Part shown: piece by piece, positions 14,254 through 19,508 of the stretch
Layout of the letters: every line of letters begins with the position of its first letter
How positions within the stretch are numbered: the stretch's first letter is position 1
From: a virus
DNA length: 25,467 bases
Direction: 5' to 3' (one strand)
IMG/VR virus record: IMGVR_UViG_3300042154_002453
Span: 1 to 25,467 of that record
Translations under genes and position numbers: made by a program
The notes under the pieces: model-generated
The model's database searches: none
Told to the model about the DNA's origin: nothing
Seen by the model: only the letters and a program-made list of their open reading frames with translations

Positions 14254-14949
14254 TTATTTTTTAGTTAATGATTCTTTTTTCATAGATAATAGTTTTTTGA
14301 GCTGCTCGTTAGAATCGAACATTTGCTTATAACCAAAATAGATGTCAGTTAATTGTTTCACTTTAGTGCTATTAGCTATTTCTACTTTTATAGCATCGAT
14401 GTCAACTTCTTCTTCATCTTCTACTATTTCTGCTACTACTTCTTTAACTGGCTTGTTAGGTTTTTTAGGCTCTTCTGGTGCTACAAAGTCCATCTCTTCG
14501 GCAGGAGTAGCTTCAAATCCAGCAGACTTCATTAACCATGCAAGTAAGTTACGATATGCCTTACCAATAGAACGAGTCTGTGCCATTGATAAGATTGCAT
14601 ACTCATCAAATTTCTTTTTGCTATACTCAAAGTTTGAGCATATTGCTACGCCAGTAGCTACTAATTGTCCAGTGTTAATGTTTCTTACTTCGCACTTAGA
14701 CATATACTTTATTTCTACTTGTCCTGGTTCTGTGCCTCTTCGAGTTAAGTCCGTAGTTTCTGTGATAATTGGCATTAATCCAAGAGCAGCCCCTGCAAAC
14801 TGCCATCCTTCTACGTTAACGAATTGCTTACCTTGAATATTGCTTGATAAGCCTTTCTCTTTGATAAGTTTTGCTAATTGATTTGATAGTTCAAGCATAT
14901 CATCTGCTTTAATCAAATCGTACATTGGTTTAGTTATTTGCTGTTCCAT
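14254..14949 (-). CDS. Phage recombination protein, single-strand annealing-like (231 aa)
   Basis: The N-terminal ~150 residues carry GKQFVNVEGWQFAGAALGLM, EIKYMSKCEVRNINTGQLVA and SMAQTRSIGKAYRNLLAWLM followed by A-G-F-E-A-T-P-A-E-E-M. The (S/A)-M-A-Q-T-R-x-x-x-x-A-x-R ... T-P-A-E-E-M pattern is shared by a broad family of phage DNA-binding recombination proteins (ERF/Sak/Rad52-like annotations). Then follows an acidic linker (IVEDEEEVDIDA, ~172-183) and a helical C-terminal part, a plan typical of annealing proteins whose acidic tail binds SSB. It probably anneals complementary ssDNA during replication and recombination. The exact subfamily needs a profile search. Start overlaps the upstream gene by 20 nt. 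Confidence 0.7.
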   Translation of the reverse strand: MEQQITKPMYDLIKADDMLELSNQLAKLIKEKGLSSNIQGKQFVNVEGWQFAGAALGLMPIITETTDLTRRGTEPGQVEIKYMSKCEVRNINTGQLVATGVAICSNFEYSKKKFDEYAILSMAQTRSIGKAYRNLLAWLMKSAGFEATPAEEMDFVAPEEPKKPNKPVKEVVAEIVEDEEEVDIDAIKVEIANSTKVKQLTDIYFGYKQMFDSNEQLKKLLSMKKESLTKK

Positions 14950-15142
14950 TTTTTAGTTGTTTTGTTTTTGTGATAAATTGGTTAGGGAAAAATTGTACAT
15001 GATTTATTGGGTTCTCATCCCAGTAACTAACTAATAGTTGCATTAGTTTATAGGATGCCTGGTTGTAATTCATCTCGTGAATTATTTTAGCTACGAATAG
15101 CTTTTGCTCTTGTTCTGATAATAAGTGGAATGTAGAAATCAT
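14930..15142 (-). CDS. Hypothetical small helical protein (70 aa)
   Basis: Sequence MISTFHLLSEQEQKLFVAKI, then HEMNYNQASYKLMQLLVSYW and a polar end (FFPNQFITKTKQLKNG). It is mostly amphipathic helix with no membrane segment. Coupled to the recombination gene by a 20-nt overlap. It might be an accessory of that protein. No family recognised. Confidence 0.5.
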   Translation of the reverse strand: MISTFHLLSEQEQKLFVAKIIHEMNYNQASYKLMQLLVSYWDENPINHVQFFPNQFITKTKQLKNGTANN

Positions 15143-15153
15143 AATAGTTGGTT

Positions 15154-15531
15154 TTATTGTAAGGCGTATATGTTATTTGGTGTAAATAATTGGTCCATAA
15201 CAGCATCGTATTTTTCCATGTAGAATGGTATTACTTCTATGTCGTTCACAAATGTGTGAATCCCATGTAGTATAGTTGTTCTATCCCTTTTAAAATGAGG
15301 AGCTATTTGAGCAGCTTTTTGGCAATATGCTGTATGCAATATGTAATATGCCATATTACGAGCTAAAACTAACTCTCTATTTCTCTTGGGACTTAACAAG
15401 TTTTTCATCTTTACTTCAAATACTTCGGTAACCGTTTCGATTAATTCGTTTATTAACTTGCGTTCTATCTTATAAACTTTGTTAATGTTTAAAGATTCTC
15501 TTGATGGTCTGCCTCTATTCACTGTAATCAT
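15154..15531 (-). CDS. Stand-alone DnaA domain IV-like protein (125 aa)
   Basis: Residues ~37-98 match the origin-binding domain IV of DnaA: VFEVKMKNLLSPKRNRELVL, then ARNMAYYILHTAYCQKAAQI and the signature-helix region FKRDRTTILHGIHTFVNDIE, which corresponds to the D-H-T-T-V-x-H segment of bacterial DnaA. There is no AAA+ domain, so it cannot oligomerise or melt DNA by itself. It may bind DnaA-box-like sites in the phage origin, or occupy host DnaA boxes and block host initiation. The gene lies ~1.2 kb from the repeat array at 16746-17052. The domain match is strong by motif; the role is inferred. Confidence 0.85.
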   Translation of the reverse strand: MITVNRGRPSRESLNINKVYKIERKLINELIETVTEVFEVKMKNLLSPKRNRELVLARNMAYYILHTAYCQKAAQIAPHFKRDRTTILHGIHTFVNDIEVIPFYMEKYDAVMDQLFTPNNIYALQ

Positions 15532-15712
15532 TTATTTGGTTTTTTAATGCTTCTAATTTTTTAGCATAATAAGCTGTAACAATTTCTACTGTCTCATAAT
15601 CGTGCTTATCTAAACGAGTCTTTAACAGATAAGGCGTAAGCCCAGTGATGGCACATATCTTTTTAATATCACCATGTTTAAGCATAGCCCGATAATCCTT
15701 AACTTCTATCAT
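15515..15712 (-). CDS. Small helix-turn-helix-like protein (65 aa)
   Basis: All-helical, with KHGDIKKICAITGLTPYLLK suggesting a helix-turn-helix (I-x-x-I-C-x-I-T-G-L-T-x-x-x-L), followed by ETVEIVTAYYAKKLEALKNQ, a second amphipathic helix that could dimerise. Probably a DNA-binding regulator of the early operon. It overlaps the DnaA-like gene by 17 nt and the upstream gene by 14 nt, so its position is tightly constrained. No family assignment beyond HTH character. Confidence 0.55.
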   Translation of the reverse strand: MIEVKDYRAMLKHGDIKKICAITGLTPYLLKTRLDKHDYETVEIVTAYYAKKLEALKNQINDYSE

Positions 15713-16001
15713 CTTCGGTTGGGTTGTTTTTGTTAATTAATTCTTGTCCTAGTTCTGTAAGTGTTCTACAAAAAATAGTAAAGGAGTTTCCGTCTTGTGT
15801 AAAAGTTACTTTTGCCTCTTCTGTGTTGCTAAGCACTAACTTTATAGCTGGTTCTTGGCCATCTATTTTCTCATTAGCTGCTGCGAATACTTGAGGTTCA
15901 CCATCGTTAAATTTAAAGCACCATTCCGCTGGGAATACGATTGTTTCACCTTTTACATCTACTGTTGTGTTGTCGATTAATTCTTGTTCTTGATTTTCCA
16001 T
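15699..16001 (-). CDS. Hypothetical acidic protein (100 aa)
   Basis: Acidic ends (MENQEQELIDNTTVD and NKNNPTEDDRS) around a strand-rich core (GETIVFPAEWCFKFNDGEPQ, EPAIKLVLSNTEEAKVTFTQ, GNSFTIFCRTLTELGQELIN). It looks like a small soluble beta-rich protein. No family recognised. It follows the 79-aa gene with a 2-nt gap. Confidence 0.5.
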   Translation of the reverse strand: MENQEQELIDNTTVDVKGETIVFPAEWCFKFNDGEPQVFAAANEKIDGQEPAIKLVLSNTEEAKVTFTQDGNSFTIFCRTLTELGQELINKNNPTEDDRS

Positions 16002-16003
16002 GT

Positions 16004-16243
16004 TTATTGTTGTTGTTGATTAAATAATTTATTATGTCTGTCTATTCCATGAACTGCTGCATCTAGTGATGCGTAATAAGAGCTCCTCCAGTAGAACCAT
16101 TTACCATTTAAAATTTGATTATCCCATTTAATAACCATTCCTTTATAGGTGTATTGTTTTGAAATTCTTCCGTTGCTGTTTACATAGGTGTACTCTTCTT
16201 TGATGCCTTTCTTCTTTTGTTCAAGGGTTAGTTTTTTGTTCAT
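16004..16243 (-). CDS. Hypothetical basic protein (79 aa)
   Basis: Lys-rich N-terminus (MNKKLTLEQKKKGIKEEYTY), then an aromatic, strand-rich part (SKQYTYKGMVIKWDNQILNG, KWFYWRSSYYASLDAAVHGI) and a polyglutamine end of four Gln. The aromatic and basic composition could suit nucleic acid binding, with AP2-like or small beta-sheet character, but no domain is firmly recognisable. Spaced 9 nt from its upstream neighbour. Confidence 0.5.
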   Translation of the reverse strand: MNKKLTLEQKKKGIKEEYTYVNSNGRISKQYTYKGMVIKWDNQILNGKWFYWRSSYYASLDAAVHGIDRHNKLFNQQQQ

Positions 16244-16252
16244 TGTTTAGTA

Positions 16253-16447
16253 TTATGGTGTGGTAACTGTAAACAAGACTTTTTCTTCTGATAATGCTTT
16301 GCCTAAAGATAGATTTTGATAAACTAAATACGCCTTATCGTAATCTTTACCCATAGTTCCAGAAACTATAAGTCCATCTTGCCTGGTAAAATAGAAGGTC
16401 TCGTTTAATAAAAAATCGTGCTCTTCGATAAATTGGTAGGTTTTCAT
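16253..16447 (-). CDS. Hypothetical small protein (64 aa)
   Basis: Sequence MKTYQFIEEHDFLLNETFYF, TRQDGLIVSGTMGKDYDKAY then YQNLSLGKALSEEKVLFTVT. Mostly short strands, probably a compact beta protein. No motif or membrane segment. It lies one base from the stop of the 68-aa gene and appears to be part of the first cluster downstream of the repeat region. Confidence 0.5.
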   Translation of the reverse strand: MKTYQFIEEHDFLLNETFYFTRQDGLIVSGTMGKDYDKAYLVYQNLSLGKALSEEKVLFTVTTP

Positions 16448-16448
16448 G

Positions 16449-16655
16449 TTAATTGGTTTTTTTGTTTAATTTAGAATGTCTAGTAAAATAGGTTTTTTGG
16501 TCACCGATAACAGTTTTTTTCATGAGCATTTCATACTCATAGGCATCGATAACAGTCCTTGTGGTGTCGTTAAAGTAGACTTGTTCTCCTTTGCGAACTA
16601 ATCTACCAGTAAGACTGCAATGGCAGTCAAATGTTGCGGTAATTAATCTGAACAT
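16449..16655 (-). CDS. Hypothetical small protein (68 aa), first gene after the repeat array
   Basis: Sequence starts MFRLITATFDCHCSLTGRLV, with a C-H-C pair near residues 11-13 but no second Cys pair, so a zinc site is not supported. The centre is strand-rich (RKGEQVYFNDTTRTVIDAYE) and the C-terminus basic (YFTRHSKLNKKTN). It is the first gene transcribed away from the repeat region, and I found no TAnnTTTG promoter in the 80 nt before it. Confidence 0.5.
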   Translation of the reverse strand: MFRLITATFDCHCSLTGRLVRKGEQVYFNDTTRTVIDAYEYEMLMKKTVIGDQKTYFTRHSKLNKKTN

Positions 16656-16687
16656 AATTTGTAGTTTTTTGCTTTGGTTTAGTAAAA

Positions 16688-16740
16688 TTAAAGGTTTTTT
16701 GTTATTATTTAATATATTTTAGTTAAATTATTGTTAAAGG
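16688..16740. other. AT-rich segment, candidate unwinding element
   Basis: About 53 bp of almost pure A/T between the 68-aa gene and the first 11-bp repeat, including TTATTATTTAATATATTTTA and TAAATTATTG. Adjacent AT-rich and iteron-like DNA is the normal plan of a replication origin. The role is an inference from position. Confidence 0.45.
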
Positions 16741-16745
16741 ATAAA

Positions 16746-16862
16746 AAGTTTTTGTCTATAAAAGATTTTTGTCGGTGCTAGATTTTTGGCAGGTTTTTGT
16801 CCTCATTAGGTTTTTGGCAGGTTTTTGGCTGGCAGGTTTTTGTCCCTAGCAGGTTTTTGGGC
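16746..16862. repeat. Array of eight 11-bp repeats (iteron-like)
   Basis: Eight close copies of AGRTTTTTGKC begin at 16746, 16763, 16780, 16791, 16808, 16819, 16834 and 16851. The copies at 16808 and 16819 are identical (AGGTTTTTGGC), as are those at 16791 and 16834 (AGGTTTTTGTC); the last has one extra G. The starts step by 17, 17, 11, 17, 11, 15 and 17 bp. On the minus strand the element reads GMCAAAAACCT. Such direct repeats are typical binding sites for a replication initiator; DnaA-like, winged-helix and HTH proteins are encoded nearby. No gene is credible across this stretch. Confidence 0.85.
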
Positions 16863-16883
16863 CTATAAAATTTTGCTTGGGGA

Positions 16884-17052
16884 GTTTTTGTGTACTCAAT
16901 TTTTTTTTGTACGAAGTTTTGTGTACTCGAAAATTTTTTTTTGCTCGGTTTTGCATCTCGAAAAATTTTTTTTTACGTGTTTTGGTTCTCAAAAAAATTA
17001 TTTTTGGCGGTTTGTGTTCTCCAAAAAATTTTTTTTTCGTCTCTGTGTACTC
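16884..17052. repeat. Tandem ~32-bp repeats with phased A-tracts
   Basis: Five contiguous degenerate units start at 16884, 16916, 16948, 16979 and 17010, with a partial sixth at about 17042 and a trace near 17078. Each has a G(T)n head, a core GTGTACTC or variant (exact at 16890, 16921 and 17045; GTGTTCTC at 17014), then An-Tn (A2-7 followed by up to T9) and a CG-containing end. The A-to-T junctions fall at 16899, 16933, 16965, 16997 and 17028, spaced 34, 32, 32 and 31 bp, close to three helical turns. A-tracts in phase bend DNA. It is not a CRISPR array because there are no spacers. Confidence 0.85.
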
Positions 17053-17202
17053 GTTTTATCCTCTGTTTTTTAGCCTACGTACTCTAAATTATCATTTTAA
17101 GGGCTATTTTAGGCATCTTATGACTTTTCTAGTACTTGTATTACTATTGTAATAAAGTAGCTGTAAACGTCTTATTTTGCGTTAAATAGGTAATTTACTT
17201 AC

Positions 17203-17409
17203 TTACCTTGCTAAATGTTGAAACCATGCCTTTTGCTCTTTGCTTTGCTTTGCCTTTTGTTCGTTTATCCTTTTGCCATGCTTAATTAAATTAGCCAGTG
17301 CAAAGGGGTTAATATTTTTATCCAGTGCCATTTTCTCAATGGTTAGATAATTATTAACGTAATCGATGTACAAATGAAGGGCAAAGCCTTTGTTAATTGC
17401 TTTTCTCAT
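17203..17409 (-). CDS. Small helical, probably DNA-binding protein (68 aa)
   Basis: Sequence MRKAINKGFALHLYIDYVNN, YLTIEKMALDKNINPFALAN then LIKHGKRINEQKAKQSKEQK. The TIEKMALDKNINPFALANLI part reads like a helix-turn-helix (T-I-x-x-x-A ... x-x-L-x-x-L-I), followed by a strongly basic tail. It lies between the repeat array and a terminator, so it may be a separately expressed protein acting on the adjacent array. Family not identified. Confidence 0.5.
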   Translation of the reverse strand: MRKAINKGFALHLYIDYVNNYLTIEKMALDKNINPFALANLIKHGKRINEQKAKQSKEQKAWFQHLAR

Positions 17410-17430
17410 TGTGTTTTATCTGGTTAATAT

Positions 17431-17452
17431 AAAAGCCCAATTAAGGGCCTTT
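17431..17452 (-). terminator. Probable intrinsic terminator, minus strand
   Basis: Plus-strand AAAAGCCC (17431-17438) and GGGCCTTT (17445-17452) flank a 6-nt loop. On the minus strand this is AAAGGCCC-loop-GGGCTTTT, an 8-pair stem with one G-U, ending in a T run. It follows the 71-aa gene by about 30 nt and would separate the promoter-proximal early genes from those downstream. Confidence 0.6.
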
Positions 17453-17480
17453 ATTTCGGCTAATATCAAGCCATCATCAG

Positions 17481-17696
17481 TTAACCTATTACAAAAGATA
17501 CAGGCTCTTGTAAATTGTATAAAAAATTATAATACTTATCGTAAAGAGTATCAAATATTTCTTGAGCTTCCTCTGTATAAATTGTTTCTGTTTCGTCTAT
17601 TTCCTCGTAAATTCTTATAGAATATTGCCAATTTTCATTTAGTTCGATTGCGGCCAATTCAGAGGCAGCCTCTATAATATTAATTTTAATAGTCAT
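17481..17696 (-). CDS. Hypothetical acidic protein (71 aa)
   Basis: Sequence MTIKINIIEAASELAAIELN, then a strongly acidic, Tyr/Thr-rich part (YSIRIYEEIDETETIYTEEA, QEIFDTLYDKYYNFLYNL). Probably one strand and two helices. Acidic small early proteins can mimic DNA or bind host regulators, but there is no specific evidence here. It lies 18 nt downstream of the 281-aa gene and is followed by a terminator. Confidence 0.5.
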   Translation of the reverse strand: MTIKINIIEAASELAAIELNENWQYSIRIYEEIDETETIYTEEAQEIFDTLYDKYYNFLYNLQEPVSFVIG

Positions 17697-17714
17697 TTTA
17701 TTAGGTTTTATATA

Positions 17715-18560
17715 TTAAGATAATTTAGAGCCAAATTCAAGCAAGTAGGAACGCTTAAAAGTGTGACAACCTATTTTTATTTGTGCCCCTATTTGGTCCA
17801 CTGAATAATTTAATATTTTGTCCCCTTGCTTAATTGTGCCCTCTTTTATGCTGTTATATAGTCTCTTTGCAATCTCAAGCGGTATTTGTACGGCTTGAGT
17901 AGTCTCAACCCTATTCTCATTGATACGCAAAAAATCGTATTTGTAGGTAGTGTAAAGCCTTGATATCTCAAGATTAAACCACTTTTTAATGTCTTTGTTA
18001 AACTTTTTCTTTTGCTCGGCGTCTTTTTTCTTTTGCTCGGCCTTTAAGTATTCGGCCTTTATATCGGCAAAGGCTAAAAACTCTGTTTTATCCTTGATAC
18101 TTAAAAGTGCTTTGAGTGTTTCTGGTAATTCTATGCCAAAATATGAAGCGTAAATATTAGCCGTTTTATCTATGTGAGCTAATACCGCTAGATATTTTTC
18201 TGGTTTACGTGCTTTTGCTAATTTACTGGCTCCGTCATGTTCGGCGGTTTGCTCCCAGTGCTTAAAGTTAATTTCATGGCTCCCGATAGGGTTTGCACAA
18301 AATATAATATTATCATTTTTGCAGCTCATAAAAACGCTGCTTTTGTGCTTTGCTGTAGTGTTGCTGTAGTCTCTTTCAGTGAATAAAATAGCTGTTTGCC
18401 CTTGCTCGTTTCTTACGTGCTTTGCTATTGCGAAATGGTCACCGTAACTGTAAATAGTTGACCTGTTAAAAAACATTGTGCCAGTTGATGTGCGGCCGCT
18501 GTCTTGCTGTTGGTTTGCCCATTTGTGGCAAAGTTCTGATGTTGATAGTACGTTTTTCAT
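17715..18560 (-). CDS. Large early protein of unknown function (281 aa)
   Basis: The largest early protein outside replication. N-terminal ~125 residues: CHKWANQQQDSGRTSTGTMF, STIYSYGDHFAIAKHV and RDYSNTTAKHKSSVFMSCKN, with several His residues, and a short loop CANPIGSHEINFKHWE. A charged coiled coil follows (AEYLKAEQKKKDAEQKKKFN, ~170-190), then a C-terminal part with IGAQIKIGCHTFKRSYLLEF. The YSYGDHF...A ... YSNTTAKH combination looks like a conserved domain, similar in style to uncharacterised phage and plasmid proteins, but I cannot name it. No signal or membrane segment. Its position near the early promoter suggests early host takeover or regulation. Confidence 0.6.
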   Translation of the reverse strand: MKNVLSTSELCHKWANQQQDSGRTSTGTMFFNRSTIYSYGDHFAIAKHVRNEQGQTAILFTERDYSNTTAKHKSSVFMSCKNDNIIFCANPIGSHEINFKHWEQTAEHDGASKLAKARKPEKYLAVLAHIDKTANIYASYFGIELPETLKALLSIKDKTEFLAFADIKAEYLKAEQKKKDAEQKKKFNKDIKKWFNLEISRLYTTYKYDFLRINENRVETTQAVQIPLEIAKRLYNSIKEGTIKQGDKILNYSVDQIGAQIKIGCHTFKRSYLLEFGSKLS

Positions 18561-18587
18561 TGTGTTTGTGTTTTGTAGTGTTAAAGT

Positions 18588-18692
18588 TTATTTGTATTTG
18601 GTTAAGTCTTGCCAGATAGTTTTAGCAAGGGTAAATAATAGAGTGCCGATAATTAAAAAGCTGATAAGCTCAAATAGTGTGATGTGTGTCAT
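18588..18692 (-). CDS. Tiny single-pass membrane protein (34 aa)
   Basis: ATG at 18692-18690 and TAA at 18590-18588. It reads MTHITLFELISFLIIGTLLF then TLAKTIWQDLTKYK, one hydrophobic helix (~6-23) with a charged C-terminal tail. It fits the gap between the 281-aa gene (27 nt downstream) and the 36-aa gene (1 nt upstream). The hydrophobic core and packing support it; function unknown. Confidence 0.5.
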   Translation of the reverse strand: MTHITLFELISFLIIGTLLFTLAKTIWQDLTKYK

Positions 18693-18693
18693 G

Positions 18694-18804
18694 TTATTTT
18701 ATTTTAGTTAGTAGGTAATCGGTTAACAATTTAGCGGCGTTTGATATTATTATAATAAATAATATTATTACGCTAATTAATAAGATGTTTGATAATATGT
18801 ACAT
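18694..18804 (-). CDS. Tiny single-pass membrane protein (36 aa)
   Basis: ATG at 18804-18802 and TAA at 18696-18694. It reads MYILSNILLISVIILFIIII followed by SNAAKLLTDYLLTKIK, a very hydrophobic helix and a short amphipathic tail. It overlaps the end of the 70-aa gene by 28 nt and is followed immediately by the 34-aa membrane gene. A coding frame this hydrophobic in AT-rich DNA can arise by chance, so confidence is moderate. Confidence 0.42.
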   Translation of the reverse strand: MYILSNILLISVIILFIIIISNAAKLLTDYLLTKIK

Positions 18805-18989
18805 GATTGCGTTTGTTTATTGGTTAATACTTTTAATATGTCTTTTATTTCATGGATACGATTGTATATGTACTTTAATTGTGGGCCATATACAGAGCTA
18901 TGAGTGCTACCAGTGTAAGCCTTTTTACTTACTGATAATCCCTTTTTACTTAGATACTCAAGCTCGTTTTGTAGTTCTGTTTGTGTCAT
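18777..18989 (-). CDS. First gene of the early operon, coiled-coil protein (70 aa)
   Basis: Helical protein with LQNELEYLSKKGLSVSKKAY near the start and IYNRIHEIKDILKVLTNKQT near the end. The ATG at 18989 lies about 75 nt from the predicted transcription start of the early promoter (19071). The opposite-strand frame across this region is hydrophobic shadow sequence. Function unknown; a regulator or host-interaction protein would be usual for this position. Confidence 0.5.
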   Translation of the reverse strand: MTQTELQNELEYLSKKGLSVSKKAYTGSTHSSVYGPQLKYIYNRIHEIKDILKVLTNKQTQSCTYYQTSY

Positions 18990-19070
18990 GTTTTGTAGTT
19001 TATTGGTTATTTGATAGAGTAAAGATAAGGGATTAAATTGTAAATAATGTTAAAATATGTTAAATTATTG

Positions 19071-19078
19071 CAAAAATA
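19071..19078 (-). promoter_or_regulatory. Early promoter, Bacteroidota-type -7 element
   Basis: Plus-strand CAAAAATA is TATTTTTG on the minus strand, a match to TAnnTTTG. No TTG lies at the preferred distance (nearest is 28 nt upstream), so the -33 element is weak or absent. Transcription would start near 19064 and run into the gene at 18989. The inverted repeat at 19092-19107 would lie between the -7 and -33 positions, where a bound protein would block RNA polymerase. Confidence 0.5.
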
Positions 19079-19091
19079 TTAGTTATTTATC

Positions 19092-19129
19092 GGTCTATAT
19101 TTAGACCAATGGTAAAGATATTTTACCAT
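19092..19129. promoter_or_regulatory. Two adjacent inverted repeats, candidate operators
   Basis: GGTCTA-TATT-TAGACC (19092-19107) and ATGGTAAA-GATAT-TTTACCAT (19109-19129), both perfect, one base apart. A further ACCATGGT palindrome overlaps the end (19125-19132). Neither has a terminator T run in a useful place. Their position just upstream of the early -7 element suggests binding sites for one or two dimeric repressors or activators. No CI-type repressor gene is present in the window. Confidence 0.6.
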
Positions 19130-19148
19130 GGTAGTAAGTTGTGCATAT

Positions 19149-19210
19149 ATTATATATTGTATATTGTATTATATAATGTATATTATATAATACATTATAT
19201 ATTGTATATT
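19149..19210. repeat. 17-bp direct repeat flanking a 30-bp palindrome
   Basis: ATTATATATTGTATATT occurs at 19149-19165 and again at 19194-19210. Between them lies a perfect inverted repeat, TGTATTATATAAT-GTAT-ATTATATAATACA (19165-19194), sharing one base with each repeat. All but a few bases are A or T. The symmetric layout is more ordered than simple AT richness. It could be an origin, a regulator cluster or an att-like site. Confidence 0.75.
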
Positions 19211-19434
19211 ATAATAAATAATATATCCTATATTATATTAGGACCGCTTTACCAGTTGCATCAGATTAAGCTAGTAACTATTTAGCTGGTGAGTTGTTAT
19301 GTTTTGCGATTGAGTCAGCAAGGATTATACATTAAAATAAATGAGCAAATACCCTACGAAAGTCCTCCTATTTAACATAATGCTAATTATAAGACAAAAG
19401 TATCATTGATTATCAGTACATTACATATTAAAAA

Positions 19435-19454
19435 ATAGGGTGGGTACCCCCTAT
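19435..19454. other. G/C-rich inverted repeat, candidate cos or operator site
   Basis: ATAGGG (19435-19440) and CCCTAT (19449-19454) enclose GGGTACCC (19442-19449), a perfect 8-bp palindrome. A similar patch, GGGATATACCCC, follows at 19477-19488. This is the most G/C-rich non-coding stretch seen in the window and lies about 310 bp before terminase small subunit, where a cos or pac site would be expected. The interpretation is speculative. Confidence 0.3.
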
Positions 19455-19500
19455 GGCTTTTATTCGTACCAAAAATGGGATATACCCCTTGTGCCTCTCA

Positions 19501-19508
19501 TATTTTTG
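19501..19508 (+). promoter_or_regulatory. Possible promoter for zinc-ribbon and terminase genes
   Basis: TATTTTTG matches TAnnTTTG. The nearest upstream TTG is only 9 nt away, so no correct -33 element is seen. Transcription would start near 19515, giving a ~55-nt leader before the ATG at 19570. Confidence 0.3.

Noticed and set aside
14342-14836. 164-aa plus-strand frame over the recombination gene
   Set aside because: It is the antisense shadow of a gene with clear motifs, Ser/Thr-rich and with no support from neighbours.
16884-17052. CRISPR array
   Set aside because: The ~32-bp units are contiguous and degenerate with no unique spacers and no cas genes nearby.
16825-17152. Three overlapping plus-strand frames through the T-rich repeat array (Phe-rich translations)
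   Set aside because: All three plus frames are open only because TTT repeats exclude stops, the peptides are low-complexity Phe/Leu/Ser, and no start context or coding pattern distinguishes any frame.
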